Origin: Hyperoodon ampullatus
Lineage: Eukaryota > Chordata > Mammalia > Artiodactyla > Ziphiidae
NCBI GenBank assembly: GCA_949752795.1
Contig: OX457060.1
Coordinates: 104,730,949-104,794,948, forward strand
Direction: 5' to 3'
Length of the DNA: 64,000 bases
Part shown: piece after piece, positions 12,360 to 25,035 of the stretch
Numbering within the stretch: position 1 is the first letter of the stretch
How the letters are laid out: each line of letters starts with the position of its first letter
The notes under the pieces: model-generated
The model's input: the letters and a program-made list of their open reading frames with translations, nothing else
What the model was told of the DNA's origin: nothing
Database searches by the model: none
Translations under genes and position numbers: made by a program

Positions 12360-13060
12360 TGAGATTCATCAGCAAACAAAACAAAGAACCCTGCCCTCTT
12401 GGAGTTTACACTGTAGTGTATAGTAAGCAGAAGGGAAGGAAAAGACAGAGAGGGAAAGAAAATAGATAATCACAAATATAATAAATATTATATTTTATTT
12501 TAGATACAACTATAATTCATATGGGAAAATGAAAAATAAACTGGAAAGTTAAAGAAGTAAGGGAGTGTGTGGGGGGAATATTTTGAAAAGAGCACTCAAC
12601 TTATGGATTTGAGCAAACATTTATAGGAAGTAAGGGTATATATCATGCAGATACCTAGGAAAGACTGTTCCTGGCCTAGTAATTAACCAATACAAATAAC
12701 CTAGGATGAAGATGTATTTCAGGAACATCAGAAAAGCCAGCATGCCCAGAGTGGTAGAACTGATAGGGACAGTAATAGGAAATAAGTTCCCAAAGTTAAA
12801 TTATGGATGGTCTTCAAAGTCTGTGTAAGGTTTCTATCCTGAGTAAATTGGAGAACTATTGAAGGGTATGGAACAGAGGAGAAACCTGCACTGACTAATC
12901 TTAAAAATATCACCATGTCTCTTTTGAGAGTAGATGATAGAAAGTTAAGAGTGGCTAAAATTGAGGCTAAAATATAGTTCATACTGAACTAGATAGAAAT
13001 GGGGAGTTTTTTGTTAAAAGACTAAGTCTGGTGAAAGGGCTGGTGATGAAAGTTTTATCA
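12360..13060 (-). repeat. L2 LINE fragment, antisense
   Basis: The segment tracks the reverse complement of the L2 3' end. 'GAACCCTGCCCTCTTGGAGTTTACACTGTAGTG' near 12386 mirrors the L2 3'UTR. 'TGGATGGTCTTCAAAGTCTGTGTAAGG', then 'GAGCAGAGGAGAAAC'-like sequence near 12868, mirrors the ORF end. No intact frame remains. Confidence 0.65.
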
Positions 13061-14736
13061 AAAGCCACAGCTGGTTCCAAAGACTCAAGGGCCTTGAAAT
13101 TTACACCCAAGTGAGTAGCAAAGCAGGGGCTAGAGATACTATAGGGACTAAAGTTCTCTAAGTTGTGAGTTTCAACAGATTGTCAATGTAAAAGAAAATG
13201 GTTAGTAGCTCAAAATTCAACAAGGAAAAAAAGTAGGTCTAATTCTAAATCTTTAAAGGATCAGCTCTTACTCTTATTTGGAGAAAATACATGAGGGGAC
13301 AGCAAGTTTAAACTCCCCTTGGTGACTGGGACATAAATACACAGAGATGCACAAACAGCCATCTGAACTATTTGTGAGGGGAGGAAGTTCTCTGTACTAA
13401 ACTTGCTCAGTTTCTTCCTGATATGAGAAGTCCACTTTTTCACACCATAACAAAAATAGCTCCTTTATTTTTAGGATCCCAAATATATCATAAAAACTAA
13501 TAAAAACAATGTGAGATGGTTATTTGTTTGAGATGTTCCCTGATAATCAAAATATATCTCAAATATCCTTTTAAATGTGGACTAAATTGCCTGCTTCACA
13601 TTTTTGTATACAGAACTGATACTTATAGACACATGTATAGGACTAAAAAAAAATGTAGAATAACCTATTCCAATTTAATAAACGATCCCTTCCTTCTCTC
13701 TCTTCCTCCCTCGCTGTTTTCCTTCCTTTTTCCTTTCCTTCCTTCCTTTCTCCCTCCCTTACTTTCCTCCTTCCCTTTTCCCAGATATTAGAGTTTGCAT
13801 TTTAAGGTCACCTTTTTGAATTAAAGTGAAAATATTTAAAGAGACGGGTACTGGAAAGAAGCTTTGAAGACAACAGTGAACAAAAGACAGAAAAGAGCAA
13901 TTATAGCAATTACAGAGATAAAAAAGATATGGCGTGTGAAGGGAAAAAAATCCCATCGATCAAACTTATTTTAAAAATCAAGAATTATAGTTTAAACAAA
14001 GCAAGGGGAAAATAATAAGTTCAAATGCTACTTTACATAATCCTGCAACAAATACTGTTATTGGACCATATACTATTGCTGTTTTTGAAATTCTAATGTC
14101 ATTCAGAGCAAAAGAGGTAGAAGAGCACTAGGAAAAAGCTAAACTTCAGGAGAGTATTAGCAAGTAGGGAACAATTCTGATTTTAAATTCAAAAAATATA
14201 AAGACATTTTGAAGATTTTTTAGATATCTTAAAACAAGTGGGGAAGAAGTATATTAGAAAAATAAGCAGCCATGATACACACATGAAATGAAGACCATAT
14301 GGCAGTCTTCATTCACATACAATATCTTTCACCACTTTGCTCCTGACTGCAATTCTCTAATCATTTCCACCTACTCAGTTCCTTATTGTCAACTTGTACT
14401 GAGTTAAGATAGAGTCAAACTCCTCAAATGGATATTAAATAAAATGCTTTTTTACCTCCCACAAGGCAAGCTGAATGTTAGAATCCCTTTTGTTCCTTTA
14501 CATCAACTAGAATAAAAGTATAAAGAGAGACTGTTATAAAACAGATAGAAAGATTATCCATAACATGCAAATGAACTATAAGCAGGAAAAAACATGTCAT
14601 CATATACGAGGATTTTAGTACTTACTAACATCATAAATTTATTACAATATGAATATGATTGACTTTAGTATATGGACTAAGTGGATTGCTATTCCAGTTG
14701 CCGATGACACAACTATTGGGGATTTTATAGATTTAA
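13061..14736. other. Unassigned DNA with a pyrimidine-rich tract
   Basis: This stretch contains a long T/C-only tract at about 13687-13783 made of TTCC and CTTT units, which could adopt unusual purine/pyrimidine structures. The rest has no gene or confidently named repeat. Part of 14330-14520 is vaguely L2-like, but not enough to call. Confidence 0.5.
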
Positions 14737-14971
14737 AAATAAAATGGGGCTTCCCTGGTGGCGCAGTGGTTGGGAGTCCGCCTGCTGATGCAGGGGACAG
14801 GGGTTCATGCCCCAGTCCAGGAGGATCCCACGTGTCGCGGAGTGGCTGGGCCCATGAGCCATGGCCACTGGGCCTGCGTGTCCAGAGCCTGTGCCCCGCA
14901 ACAGGAGAGGCCACAGCAGTGAGAGACCCACGTACCACAAAGAAAAAATAAATAAATAAATAAATAAAATG
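14737..14971 (+). mobile_element. CHR-type SINE, sense
   Basis: The body runs from 14747 and its tail ends near 14961 in (TAAA)n. A-box TGGCGCAGTGG and B-box-like GGTTCATGCC are visible. A 10-bp duplication AAATAAAATG occurs at 14737-14746 and 14962-14971. The tail microsatellite makes the exact 3' boundary uncertain by a few bases. Confidence 0.92.
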
Positions 14972-14979
14972 AATAAAAC

Positions 14980-16420
14980 TGATGCTATACCATCCCCTAA
15001 CAAGAAATTTATTTTATGTTAAAATAATTGTTGTATTCATTTGTTTATTTAGTAAAATTGCCCAAGTAGGACAAGAAGACTAGATTCTTTCATTGGTCCG
15101 AGTGGTTATAATTTTTCTAAGGTTGTGAGGTAGCCATATTTTCTTTTTCTTTACTTACTTGAATATACCCAAAATTAAGAAGGTCAGTATTTACAAAATG
15201 GCCATATCACATTTTATTTGTTTCCTACATCCCTGGTAATTTTCCCTAAGCTGCAAATACTTACCTTTACAGAGCTTATCAACACTGATATCACAATATC
15301 CTAGGCTACCATACAAGGGTATGTTCTGTTGTGTTGTACTTCTTAGAAAAAAATAAAAATAGAGTACATTCCCATTCATGGAAATCAGTGGAAGAGATTA
15401 TGATTTCTAAACTTTAAATAAATATCCTTCGGTATTTTATGCTTAACTCTCAATTTACACCACTCTCCATTTGCACTGCAATTTATATTTACTGCAATGC
15501 ATTAAAATTCACATGACCAAAATTATTCTGTGAGTATAGCTGCTGAATCCATAACAAACATCTTCAAGCATGGAGAGATCCAAGTACTTAAATATGTAAA
15601 TCAAGGTATCATGTGACTCAGTTTAATTAATATAAAACCTAATTTTAATATTGAAAGGGACATTTATTAATTCCCTCTGTATAGTAATGTGCTAGTCTCT
15701 GTTCAAAGTAAGCTTAGTAAAATCTCTCTCTTTTAGGACTGGATATGTATTTTGCTACTATAAGTGACATTATCAACTTTTTCTATCAAAAATACCTCAT
15801 TCCAAATTATTGTGGCAGCTTAAAAGTGGAAAACTGAGAAGGCTGCGTGTATAGTCTAAAATGTGGCTGAAACTCAAAACATTTTTGAAAACTATTTTTT
15901 GACATTGCCACAAGAGACATTTTATGAGCCACATGAGAAAATTTCCCTCAATGCTTTTAATCCATGGCTTTTTTTTTTCTTTAAACCCTAAATGGGCTTT
16001 CTTATTTGGTAATTCATTTTAATCATGAGGTTTGACCACGGATAATTCTTAACAACAATGAACAGTAAAATTCATCTTTTGAAAAAAAAAAATCAAAATT
16101 TTTTACTATCGCATTTATTTAAAGAATGGATCATATGTTCTGAAGGTATGTTTAGCTACCATGTGGAAACAGCAGACACACCACTTGATAACCAGGTCTC
16201 ACAGATGAGATAACCTAAAAGTGAAAGAGAGGAAAGAGATTCTCAGAGGTCTCAGGAGAGTAGGTATGGCAATGTGGTAAGAAGACATAGGCTGTGCATT
16301 TTATTTAAAAGGTTTCACTTTTTAAAAATTGGCTTCACCACACAGGATTTCCTTTATTAAAATAAATGGCAGACACTATATTGACTCAGTATATCTTAGT
16401 ACTGAGCATTATGGCACTAT
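14980..16420. other. Unassigned AT-rich DNA
   Basis: No gene and no confidently named repeat are visible. Short poly(T) and poly(A) runs occur near 15969 and 16082. Confidence 0.5.
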
Positions 16421-16424
16421 GGTT

Positions 16425-16605
16425 AAAAACTTGAACTCTGAAGTCAGACAGTGAAAGCTGCATTCTGGCTCCAAAGCTTATTATATGAGTGACATTGGGT
16501 AAATTTCAGAAAATGTGGATAATTGTTGAGAGTATTTAATGAGATCATCTAAATAAAACTGTTTAGCATGATGTCTGGAACATAGTAGGTAGTAAGTAAT
16601 TCGGT
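16425..16605 (+). repeat. MIR SINE, sense
   Basis: 'TTGAACTCTGAAGTCAGACAG' near 16431, 'CTGGCTCCAAAGCTTATTATATGAGTGAC', 'AATGAGATCATCTAAATAAAACTGTTTAGCATGATGTCTGGAACATAGTAGGTAG' near 16540-16590 follow the MIR consensus in order. The copy is old and broken by small deletions. Confidence 0.75.
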
Positions 16606-17250
16606 CTTCCCATTTCGTCTCTGTTTCTTAGCTTGTGCATGAGTGTGTGCGTGTGTGTGTAGCACTGTCAGTATTTCCAACTTTATATATAGTGACAACC
16701 CTAAGTGGGTTGCAAGAATAGTGTATGTTGATATTAACTATACTTCTTTCATTACAGAAAAAGAAATACGTTGGAGTGAATACTACCTCCTTGATAGAAA
16801 AAAATAATAATCCAGTGAGAAAAGAAAAGACATTATAGGTCTTGAGATTTTAATAGTTCCTTGTCAATTAGGAGATTTATTGAGTAGCTAGATAATAAAC
16901 AAAATGAAGTAATCACAATTACCCAAGACATAAATCTATTATGGTTCAAGTCCTGGTAAGTACTAGCATTAACGTTTTAAATTCTTTCTTTGTTGGCTTA
17001 GGGGTAAAAACATGACATGACAACAAAAATAAAATAATCTTCTTATGTCCAGAAGAAAAGCTGACGTTATTGACACAAAAACATTCAGTTACACAGTAAC
17101 ATTATCTCAGATTGTAGGTAAGAAAAACTGTGGGTCGTTGTTACTTAGGACTGTCAAAATTGTTCTTTAAAGCTGGATATGGCACAGATCAATTCTATTT
17201 TCCTGTTTGATATACAATCTTAGACAAACTCCTGCCCAACATCTCTTCTT
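16606..17250. other. Unassigned DNA with short TG repeat
   Basis: A short (TG)n tract lies near 16640-16660. Otherwise I see nothing that I can name. Confidence 0.5.
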
Positions 17251-17485
17251 TAAAATGATGCCTTGGGACTTTCCTGGTGGTCCAGTGGTTAAGACTTCAC
17301 CTTTCAATGCAGGGGGTGTGGGTTTGATTCCTGGTCAGGGAGCTAAGATCCCACATGCCTCGCAGCCAAAAAACCAAAAACATAAGACAGAAGCAATATT
17401 GTAACACATTCAATAAAGACTTTAAAAAAGTGGTCCACATCAAAAAAAATCTTTAAAAAAATGAAATAAATAAACTAAAATGATG
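17251..17485 (+). mobile_element. CHR SINE of the shorter-head, long-tail type
   Basis: The body, from about 17265, begins GGGACTTTCCTGGTGGTCCAG. It has an A-box region with AGTGGTTAAGAC and a perfect B-box GGTTTGATTCC-type motif near 17320. It then has GCCTCGCAGCCAAAAAA followed by a unique tail with 'CAATATTGTAACACATTCAATAAAGAC' and 'GGTCCACATC' near 17390-17440. This is the CHR form shared with ruminants and older than the eleven long copies here. A 10-bp duplication TAAAATGATG at 17251-17260 and 17476-17485 flanks it. Confidence 0.88.
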
Positions 17486-17529
17486 ACTATACCATTTTAA
17501 TAGTAATTATCTATAACATGAAACTGGAT

Positions 17530-17755
17530 TCTAAAGCTCGGTGTATTGAGATTCAAATCCTGTCCCATTCAGTACCTCTCTGTCAACTTCAGCAGAAGAA
17601 ACTGACATTAATATCCTAATTTCTAAATTGCAGACAATCATGGAAGCTCATAACAATGCTATGATGATTAAATGAGGTAGTCCATGTAAAGACTTTTGCA
17701 TAGGGCCTGCACATAGTGCACATTTAATAAATATTTCCACTTATTATTATTTTAT
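17530..17755 (+). repeat. MIR SINE, sense
   Basis: The MIR order is visible from 'GATTCAAATCCTGTCCCATTCAGTACCTCTCTGTCAACTTCAG' to 'GATGATTAAATGAGGTAGTCCATGTAAAG' and the end motif 'GCCTGCACATAGTGCACATTTAATAAATATTTCC' near 17706. The copy is inactive. Confidence 0.8.
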
Positions 17756-17879
17756 TATTCTATCATTATTTTTTCTTGGTTCACTTTAGTTTGAGTTTTC
17801 CAGATTAAGCTGTCCTGATGTTCCATCTTCTTTTGATGGTTTCATTATGCTCTTTTATCTAAATTTCAGTCATCTTAGA

Positions 17880-18560
17880 AATGTTCCCTTTTCTCTTACC
17901 CAAATATAATCAACTATTGCCAATTTATGCCATGGAATGTTTCTTCTGTCGATCTTTTCTTTTTATCCTAATTACCAATGTATTAATTTAACTTGGACAA
18001 GTGTAATAGTTTTTTTTAACTATTCTCCCCAATATTTGTTTCCTTGTCACTTCATTCTGATTATTCTTGTTCAAAATGGCTTTCATCATCCTATTACAAA
18101 CTTATTTCAAAAATATTAATGGTTTACTGCCGCCTTTATGTAAAAAGATAAACCTAAAGTTTCTAAAATCTGGCACTTACATGCTTTTTCAAACATATTA
18201 TCATCTTTTACTGCCCTCTGCTTTAAAATTATCTCTCTTTTGATCATTTTATACAACACACCTTTAATAGCATTACCTTCATGGAAAGACGTTCTCTGAA
18301 TTATTCATGCCAGCCTCAGAAAATTTACCTCCACTACAATTCCCTATGAAGGTGTCTCTAAATGTATAATCCTCAGTAAATCCTTATCATGTTGAACTGT
18401 TCTCTTTACAATCCATTTAGTGGTTGATCATATATAGTTTAAATCTGTTCTATAATATTTAATTGACATATATCACTTATCTTTTATTAATTTTAAGATA
18501 ATGTGTAGCACATATTATTTTATAGGCTTCTATGTCTTTCTCAGAACCTCTAATATGTAA
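17880..18560 (+). repeat. Probable L2 LINE fragment, sense
   Basis: A pyrimidine-rich stretch resembles the L2 ORF2 end ('CTTGGACAAGTGTAATAG...' near 17993 parallels the 'GATTACTGCAATAGCC' block). Later 'GGCTTTCATCATCC' and a 'TGGAAAGACGTTCTCTGAATTATTC' block (like 'CTGGAACGCTCTTCC') near 18280 follow. The match is diverged and the borders are estimates. Confidence 0.45.
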
Positions 18561-19343
18561 TTTAAAAACACAACAAATATGTTTAAGAGAATTAATATGT
18601 AACAAAACTCAAACCTTGGGTCCTGGCCAAGATGGAGTAACAGGGACTGGATTTACCATCCCATAAGAAACAATAAAAACCAAAAACAAGAAAAATAACC
18701 AAAATTATATGAAACAACAGTTTTCAAGTCACCAAGTATCAGGCAACAAAAACAGGGATCCTGAAGAAAAGGGAAATGGATGAGATAAGAGCTACACTGA
18801 AACATCTTATTGCCAAGATTCTCCAGGCTTCAAGACAAGGAGGATGACCCAAACCAGAGCTCAAAAAACTCCCTGAGTTGAGGTGGTGGAGCTGAAGTTC
18901 CAGGGAGCCCAGGTTGACTGAAGTTCTTAGAGAGAACACCAGAGAGGAGTGAGCTTTACAGAGGGAGGTAAAGAACAGCTGTGAGAGTTGTGCTGTCAGT
19001 TTTCAGCAGATCAGCCTATGTGTGAGGAAACTTCCCAAGGCCAGGGAAAGAAATAACCAAAAATAATAGAGACATTGTGTTTGGTGCTCCCACAGGGCTG
19101 GGAAAAATGCTTGCTGCCACCAACCAAACTGGAAAACCTCAATATTCATGGGGCGTTAGGTAGAGTTCATAGGAGTGGCTTGCCTCAATAGTGAGGAATA
19201 ATCAGCCCTTGATTGAACACTGCTCTGATTCCACATAACAAATCTTAAAAGCAAAATTCACAAGGATCAAACTGTTTCCCAATAATGTAACTGTGTCTCA
19301 TAAAAAAGCTCAAGAATATTAAGATTTATAAGAATACAAAAAT

Positions 19344-19567
19344 ATTCAGGGGCTTCCCTGGTGGCTCAGTGATTGAGAGTCTGCCTGCTGATGCAGGGGA
19401 CACGGGTTCATGCCCCGGTCCAGGAAGATCCCACATGCTGCAGAGCGGCTGTGTTGCACAGGCATGAGCCTGTGTGTCCGGAGCCTCTGCTCTACAATGG
19501 GAGAGGCCACAACAGCGAGAGGCCTGCATACTGCAAAAAAAAAAAAAAAAAAAAAAAAAAAATTCAG
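19344..19567 (+). mobile_element. CHR-type SINE with a variant centre, inside the old L1
   Basis: The body, 19350-19561, starts GGGCTTCCCTGGTGGCTCAG and ends in a 27-base poly(A). The A-box is TGGCTCAGTGA and the B-box-like motif is GGTTCATGCC. The middle block differs from the other copies: after GAGCGGCTG the usual GGCCCGTGAGCCATGGCCGC region is replaced by TGTTGCACAGGCATGAGCC near 19445-19468. Target duplication is short (ATTCAG plus adjoining A residues). Confidence 0.88.
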
Positions 19568-22519
19568 CACCCAGGAAGGAGAAATTCACAATGATTGGCA
19601 TCCACTTAACAAAAATCACAAGGCATGTAGAAAAATACAGCTCATAATGAAGAGGAAAATTAATCATTCAAAATCAACTGAGAACTGTTATAGATGTAAG
19701 AGGTAGTAGGCATGGACATTAGGACAGTTATTATAACTGTATTCCATATGTTCAAAAAGTTAAATATAAAAATGATTCAAATAAAACTTCTAGAGATTAA
19801 AAACTACTATACCATGTCTGATATGAAAATACACTGAACTGGGCTGGTAGCAGATGAGATGTTACAATGGAAAAGATTCATGAGCTTGAACATATAATAA
19901 TAGTTCTACCCAAAAGGAAGAACCCAGAGAAAAAATGATTTAAAAAACGTTAAAAGCATCCATGAACCCTAGGACTACTTCAATTTGCCTAATATATATG
20001 CAATTGGAGCTACCAATGGGGAGGAAGAAATATTTGAATATATAATGATTAAAAATTTCCAAAATTTGATGAAAACTTCAAACACACAGATCTAAGATCA
20101 ATAAATCCCACTCATAAGAAACACAAAGCAAACTTCACCAAGGCACATCATAAATCAATTGTTCAAAACTAGTAATAGAGCTAATCTTAAAAGCAATCAC
20201 AGGAAAATGACACCTCACCTCACGTAAAAAGAAATAAAAAACACAACAGATTTCTCATCATAGAACAAGGAAAGAGTAAAATATCTTCAAACTACTGAAA
20301 GGGAAAAGTATCAACCCAGAACTCTATACCCAGTGAAATATCATTCAAAAATAAGGTGGACTAAACAGTTTTTCAGACAACCAAAGTTGAGGGATTCATC
20401 ACCAGGAGACTTAAACTACAAGAAATGTTACTGCCAGTCTTTCAGGCCAAAAGAAAATGATGCTACATAGAAACACAGATTTACATAAAGACACCAGCAT
20501 TGGTAACTACACTGGTAATTATATATGCTTTTGTAAATATTTAAATTTCTTGAAAACATAATTGAATTTTTAAATTAAAATGATAACAATATATTATCAA
20601 GTTTACAGCATCTGTAAAGAAGTAAAATGTTTGAAATCAATAGCTTAATATCTAGGAGAGGATAAACAGAAGTATACTAGGAAGTATAAGGTTCTCATAC
20701 TATACAGGAATACTATCTTTTAAAGGTAGACAGTGATAAGTTAAAAATCTATATAGTAAATCCTTAAAAAAAACTAAAATAACAAAATGAAGAGTTAGAA
20801 TTGATTAGCTAACAAAGGAAATAAAATGGAGTCATAAGAAATAACTGATTAATTCAAAGGAAGCAGAACAAAAGACAAAGTAAACAAGGAGCAGAGGGAG
20901 AAAGATAAAACAAGTAGCAAGATAATGACATAAACCAAACTACCCATAATCATCTTAAAAAGGAATAGCCTAAACAGCCCAAATAAAGGCAGAGATTGTC
21001 AGATTAAATTTAAAAGCAGGGACAAATTGTATGCTGTTTACAAGAAACATGCTTTAAATATGAACACATATAGATTTAAAATATTAGGATGAAAAAAAGA
21101 TATGCTAAACTAGAAAAAAGAAAGCTGAAATGACTATATTAAATCAGACAAATGAGATTCCAGAACAAAAATATATTAACAGGATAAAGAAGTTCATCTC
21201 AAAGTGACAAAGGGGTCAATTAACCAAGAGGACATAACAATCATGTATGTATATACACATGATGACAGAGTTCAATGAAGAAAAACTGGGAGAAGTACAA
21301 GGGAAAAAAAGCAAGTACAAATTAGCAGGTGGAGATTTTAATACATACCTTTAAATAACTGAAAGAACAGGTGTAGAGAAAATCAGCAACACGATTGGCC
21401 AACACAATCAACCAACCAGCTTACATTAATAGAACACGCCACTCAATAAGGGCAGAATAAATATTCTTTTTAAGTTCACACCAAACCTTTACAAAGACAG
21501 ATCATGTTTTGGGCCATAAAACAAGTCTGAATAAATTTTAAAAGATTCAAGTGAACAAATTCTGTTTTGAGACCAAAGAGGAATTAAATTAACAATAATA
21601 GAAAAACTTCTGAAAAATATCACCCAATAGTAGGAAACCAAATAATAAACTGAAATAACTTATTTCAACTGATTGAAAATGAAAACACAACATATTTGAA
21701 TTTGGATAGTGTCAATACAACAGTTCATAGACATAACTTACAGCCCTAAGCATCTATATTAAAAAAGAAAAGTCTCAAATCAGTGGCATCAGCTTGCACC
21801 CAGAAACAGAAAAAGAAGAGAAGATTAAATTAAAAATAAGCTGAGGAAAGGAAATATTTAAGATCACAACTGAATTCAAAATTGAAAACAAAAAAAAAAG
21901 AATGGAAAATATCGATGAAATCAAAAGATATGTGTTTGAGATCAATAAAATTGAAAACTTCTAACCATAATGATGTGAGAAAAAAAGAGAAGTCATAAAT
22001 TACTTATATCAGAAATAAGAGAAGTGACATTACTACAGATTATATACTATCAAAAAGATAAGATACTGTGAAAAATTTATTATAATAAATTTGACAAATT
22101 AGATGAACTGAAAAAGTGCCTTGAAAGATACAAGTGAAGGAGCTTACTCAAAAAGGAAGAGATAACTTCAATAACTCCATCTTTATTAAATAAATTAAAA
22201 ATTAAAAAGAAGAACAAAGTTGAAAAACTAACACTAATAATCTCAAGACAATTCAAGCTGATGTGGTGTTTGTATTAAGATAAACAAATAGGTCAATGGA
22301 ACAGAATGGAGTACAACAATAGACACATGTATTCACAAATCATTCTCTACAAAGTTGCAAAGGGAATTTCATGGAGAAAGTACAGTCATTTTAACAAACA
22401 GTGCTGAAACAATTAGCCATTTGCAAAAGATGAACTTTGATCCATACTTTGTATCTAATACAAAAAACAGTTTAAATGAACCATTAGATTTACTGCAAAA
22501 ACCTAAAACTGTAAAAGGA

Positions 22520-22849
22520 GAGGAGTTGGCAAGCTACAGCCTACAGGCCAAATTTGACCTTCTACCTATGTATCTATGAGGTTTGATTTAAGAATAATAT
22601 TTTTACATATTTAAATGACTAAAGAAATTTTAAAAAGAAGAATACTACTTCGTAATACATAAAACTATATGAAATTTAAATTTCAGTAAATAATTACTGG
22701 AACACAGTCACATTCATTCATTTATACTTTTTTCTGTGGCTGCTTTCACACTGTAACTAGGAAAATGATTAGTTGAGGCAGACTTATGGTTCACAAAGCC
22801 TAAGCTATTTACTATCTGGCCCTTTAAGAAAAAAGTTTTCCAACCCCTA
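22520..22849 (+). mobile_element. Non-autonomous hAT-like DNA transposon (MER type)
   Basis: The element has imperfect terminal inverted repeats: AGGAGTTGGCAAGC at the left and TTTTCCAACCCCT at the right. It also has the well-known interior with 'GGAACACAGTCACATTCATTCATTTA' near 22700, 'GGCTGCTTTCACACTGTAAC' near 22738 and 'TATTTACTATCTGGCCCTTTAAG' near 22807. The flanking 8-mers, taaaagga and caacaggc, match at five of eight positions, consistent with an eroded 8-bp hAT duplication. It sits inside the old L1 ORF2 region and is therefore younger than that L1. No transposase frame is present. Confidence 0.75.
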
Positions 22850-23465
22850 CAACAGGCAGAGATTTCTTAGATATGACAGCAAAAGCACAATCAAGAAAAA
22901 AATAAATTGACAAATCGGACTTCATTAAAATTTAAAACTCTCCTCTTCAAAAGATGCTATAGAGAGAATGAAACGCAAACCATGGACTGGGGGAAAATAT
23001 TTGCAACTCAAATATCTGATGAAAAACTTGTGTTGAGTACATGTAAAGAACTCTCAAAACTCCATGTTTAAAAAAATTCCTCCAACCCCCCCAAAAGAAG
23101 CCAAAATAATTAAACATACACTTCACAAAAGAAGATATATAGATGGAAAATATGCACATGAAAAGACACTCCATTAGCTTTATGGAATTGCAAATCAAAG
23201 CTAAAATAAGATACTAAATATGCACCTATTAGAATGGCAAAAAAATTTAAAAGGCTGACCATACTAAGAACTGGCGGGGATGTGAACAAAGTGGAATTTT
23301 CATACCCTGCTGGTAGAAATGTAAAATGTGTTAAACACTTTGGAAAACATTTTGGCATTTTCTTAAAAGGTTAAATGTCACATGATGTAGCCAGCCCACT
23401 CCTTAGTATTTATAACAAAAAAAATGAAACATTCATAAAAAGACCTTTGCACAAATGTGTACTCA

Positions 23466-25022
23466 ATTCAAAGACTTTTAAATTTGAAATAAATTTCAGT
23501 TGTCATCTTGTGTGTGTGTGCACGTGTGTGGTGTGTGTCTAAGAGGGAGAAAGCAAAATTAAAGAAAATTAGATTAAATACTGGAGACTTTAGAGACTTA
23601 GAATTGTGGGTTCCTCGACTGATAGGTTATACTTTCTGTAGATCAAATAGTACAGTTGAAAATTTTATCCTGTTTATATTAATAAATATGAAAAATGCAA
23701 TATTGTGTTAATAAATAGCCTGTGCAAGCAGGGCATTTTAGGCAATGTAGTAAGATGTATTCTCTAAGTTTCATGTAAAAGCTTAAGTCAATTAATTTTT
23801 ATATGTACCTTCCTTATTCTCCCCTACCTTCCCAATATATAATCCTTTACTCATTGTTAAAATGATTTCTGGAAAGAATTATACTATCTTTCTACCAACT
23901 TTCTTAGAACTATAAAAATAATTAGGCTTAGTAGTCTAGAGAGCCCAAAATCTTACTGGGCACCAGAATATGAGTGTTTGTCAACTCAATATTAGATTGC
24001 CAGATAGTTTACATTCATCTCTGTTCCCTAGACTTTGGTGGTACCATATCACCATTAATTAATCTTGCTTTAAAAAGTAGACTAAGGATCATACATTATC
24101 ACAAATTCATTGAGGAAGCAGAAATTTTCATTTATCTTGGCCAGCTGGCACATGTCCCATGAACCAGGGCAAACTTTTAGCCCCACAGGGTGGAAAGTTC
24201 TGATCTTTTAAGTGACAGAGTCATAAAATGGAGCAAATGATCCTTTCACGTAATCTCATGCAACATCACACTTCAAGGCCCTCAGTTAGTGATTTAGTAA
24301 TAATTCTTCAGTCTTAAGTACCTACAATTGACCATATGTTATCTTATATCTGCCCTCGCCTAGTGATTTTATTACTCAAGAATCCTGTAAATAACCTTCA
24401 CATTTTCCCATCTTCTTATTATTATGGAAGGCTAAATGAAGTGTTAATTTATACAAGAAATGCTTTTTCTCTTTTCTCTCTCTCTGTCTGTCTGTCTCCC
24501 TGTTGTGGGCTTAATTTATTTCAATTACAAAATATACCCAATAACTCGTAAGAAAGAAGTTGCCTGCAAATCCTTTTATCGAAGAGTGACTACTATCTAG
24601 TTTTTATTTAACCTATATATCACACAGTAATAGTAACAGTGAACACCAATTTATCATGCAGGGCTAAAACTTAAAATTGACAGGTGGATGTGATTTTTAT
24701 CTACAGGTATGCCTTCAACCTCCTTTGCAATAATGGACAGTTTTACTGTTAATCAAATACATAGTTACACTTTGCTTTTAAGTATACCAAGAAAAAAAAG
24801 AAAAAGAAAAATTAATAAGAAATTTTAATTAACACTGTCACAGTTCCTTTTTCATAACTTACCAATATATTATTTTCAAGAGTATTTTTGAGGGGTGGTA
24901 TCCATTCTTTTTAAACCATGCATGCTGCATATGTCAAAATATATTTCCATCTACACACAACTCTGATGAGACAATACTTTCAACATTATCTTCATCTGCT
25001 GATCCATCAGGGAGAAGTGGTG
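23466..25022. other. Unassigned AT-rich DNA
   Basis: It holds a (TG)n microsatellite near 23507-23540 and a TCTC/TCTG tract near 24470-24497. I recognise no gene. Parts may be old MIR or L2 debris, too diverged to call. Confidence 0.5.
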
Positions 25023-25035
25023 AAGAATATATCAG

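Larger units (their letters stand above)
18600..23465 (+). mobile_element. Old, decayed, nearly complete L1 (L1M type)
   Basis: A sense-strand L1 about 4.3 kb long after removing two later insertions. The 5' region starts near 18610 with 'GGCCAAGATGGAGTAAC', the CAAGATGG being like the YY1 site at the start of many L1 promoters. An ORF1-like region spans about 19570-20480, with the C-terminal block 'AACCCAGAACTCTATACCC' near 20313. An endonuclease-like region follows at about 20930-21660, including 'AGGTGGAGATTTTAAT' near 21328. A C-terminal ORF2 region spans 22265-23460. All frames are shattered. It is interrupted by the SINE at 19350 and the hAT element at 22520. The last part of ORF2 and the poly(A) end are missing. 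Confidence 0.8.
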
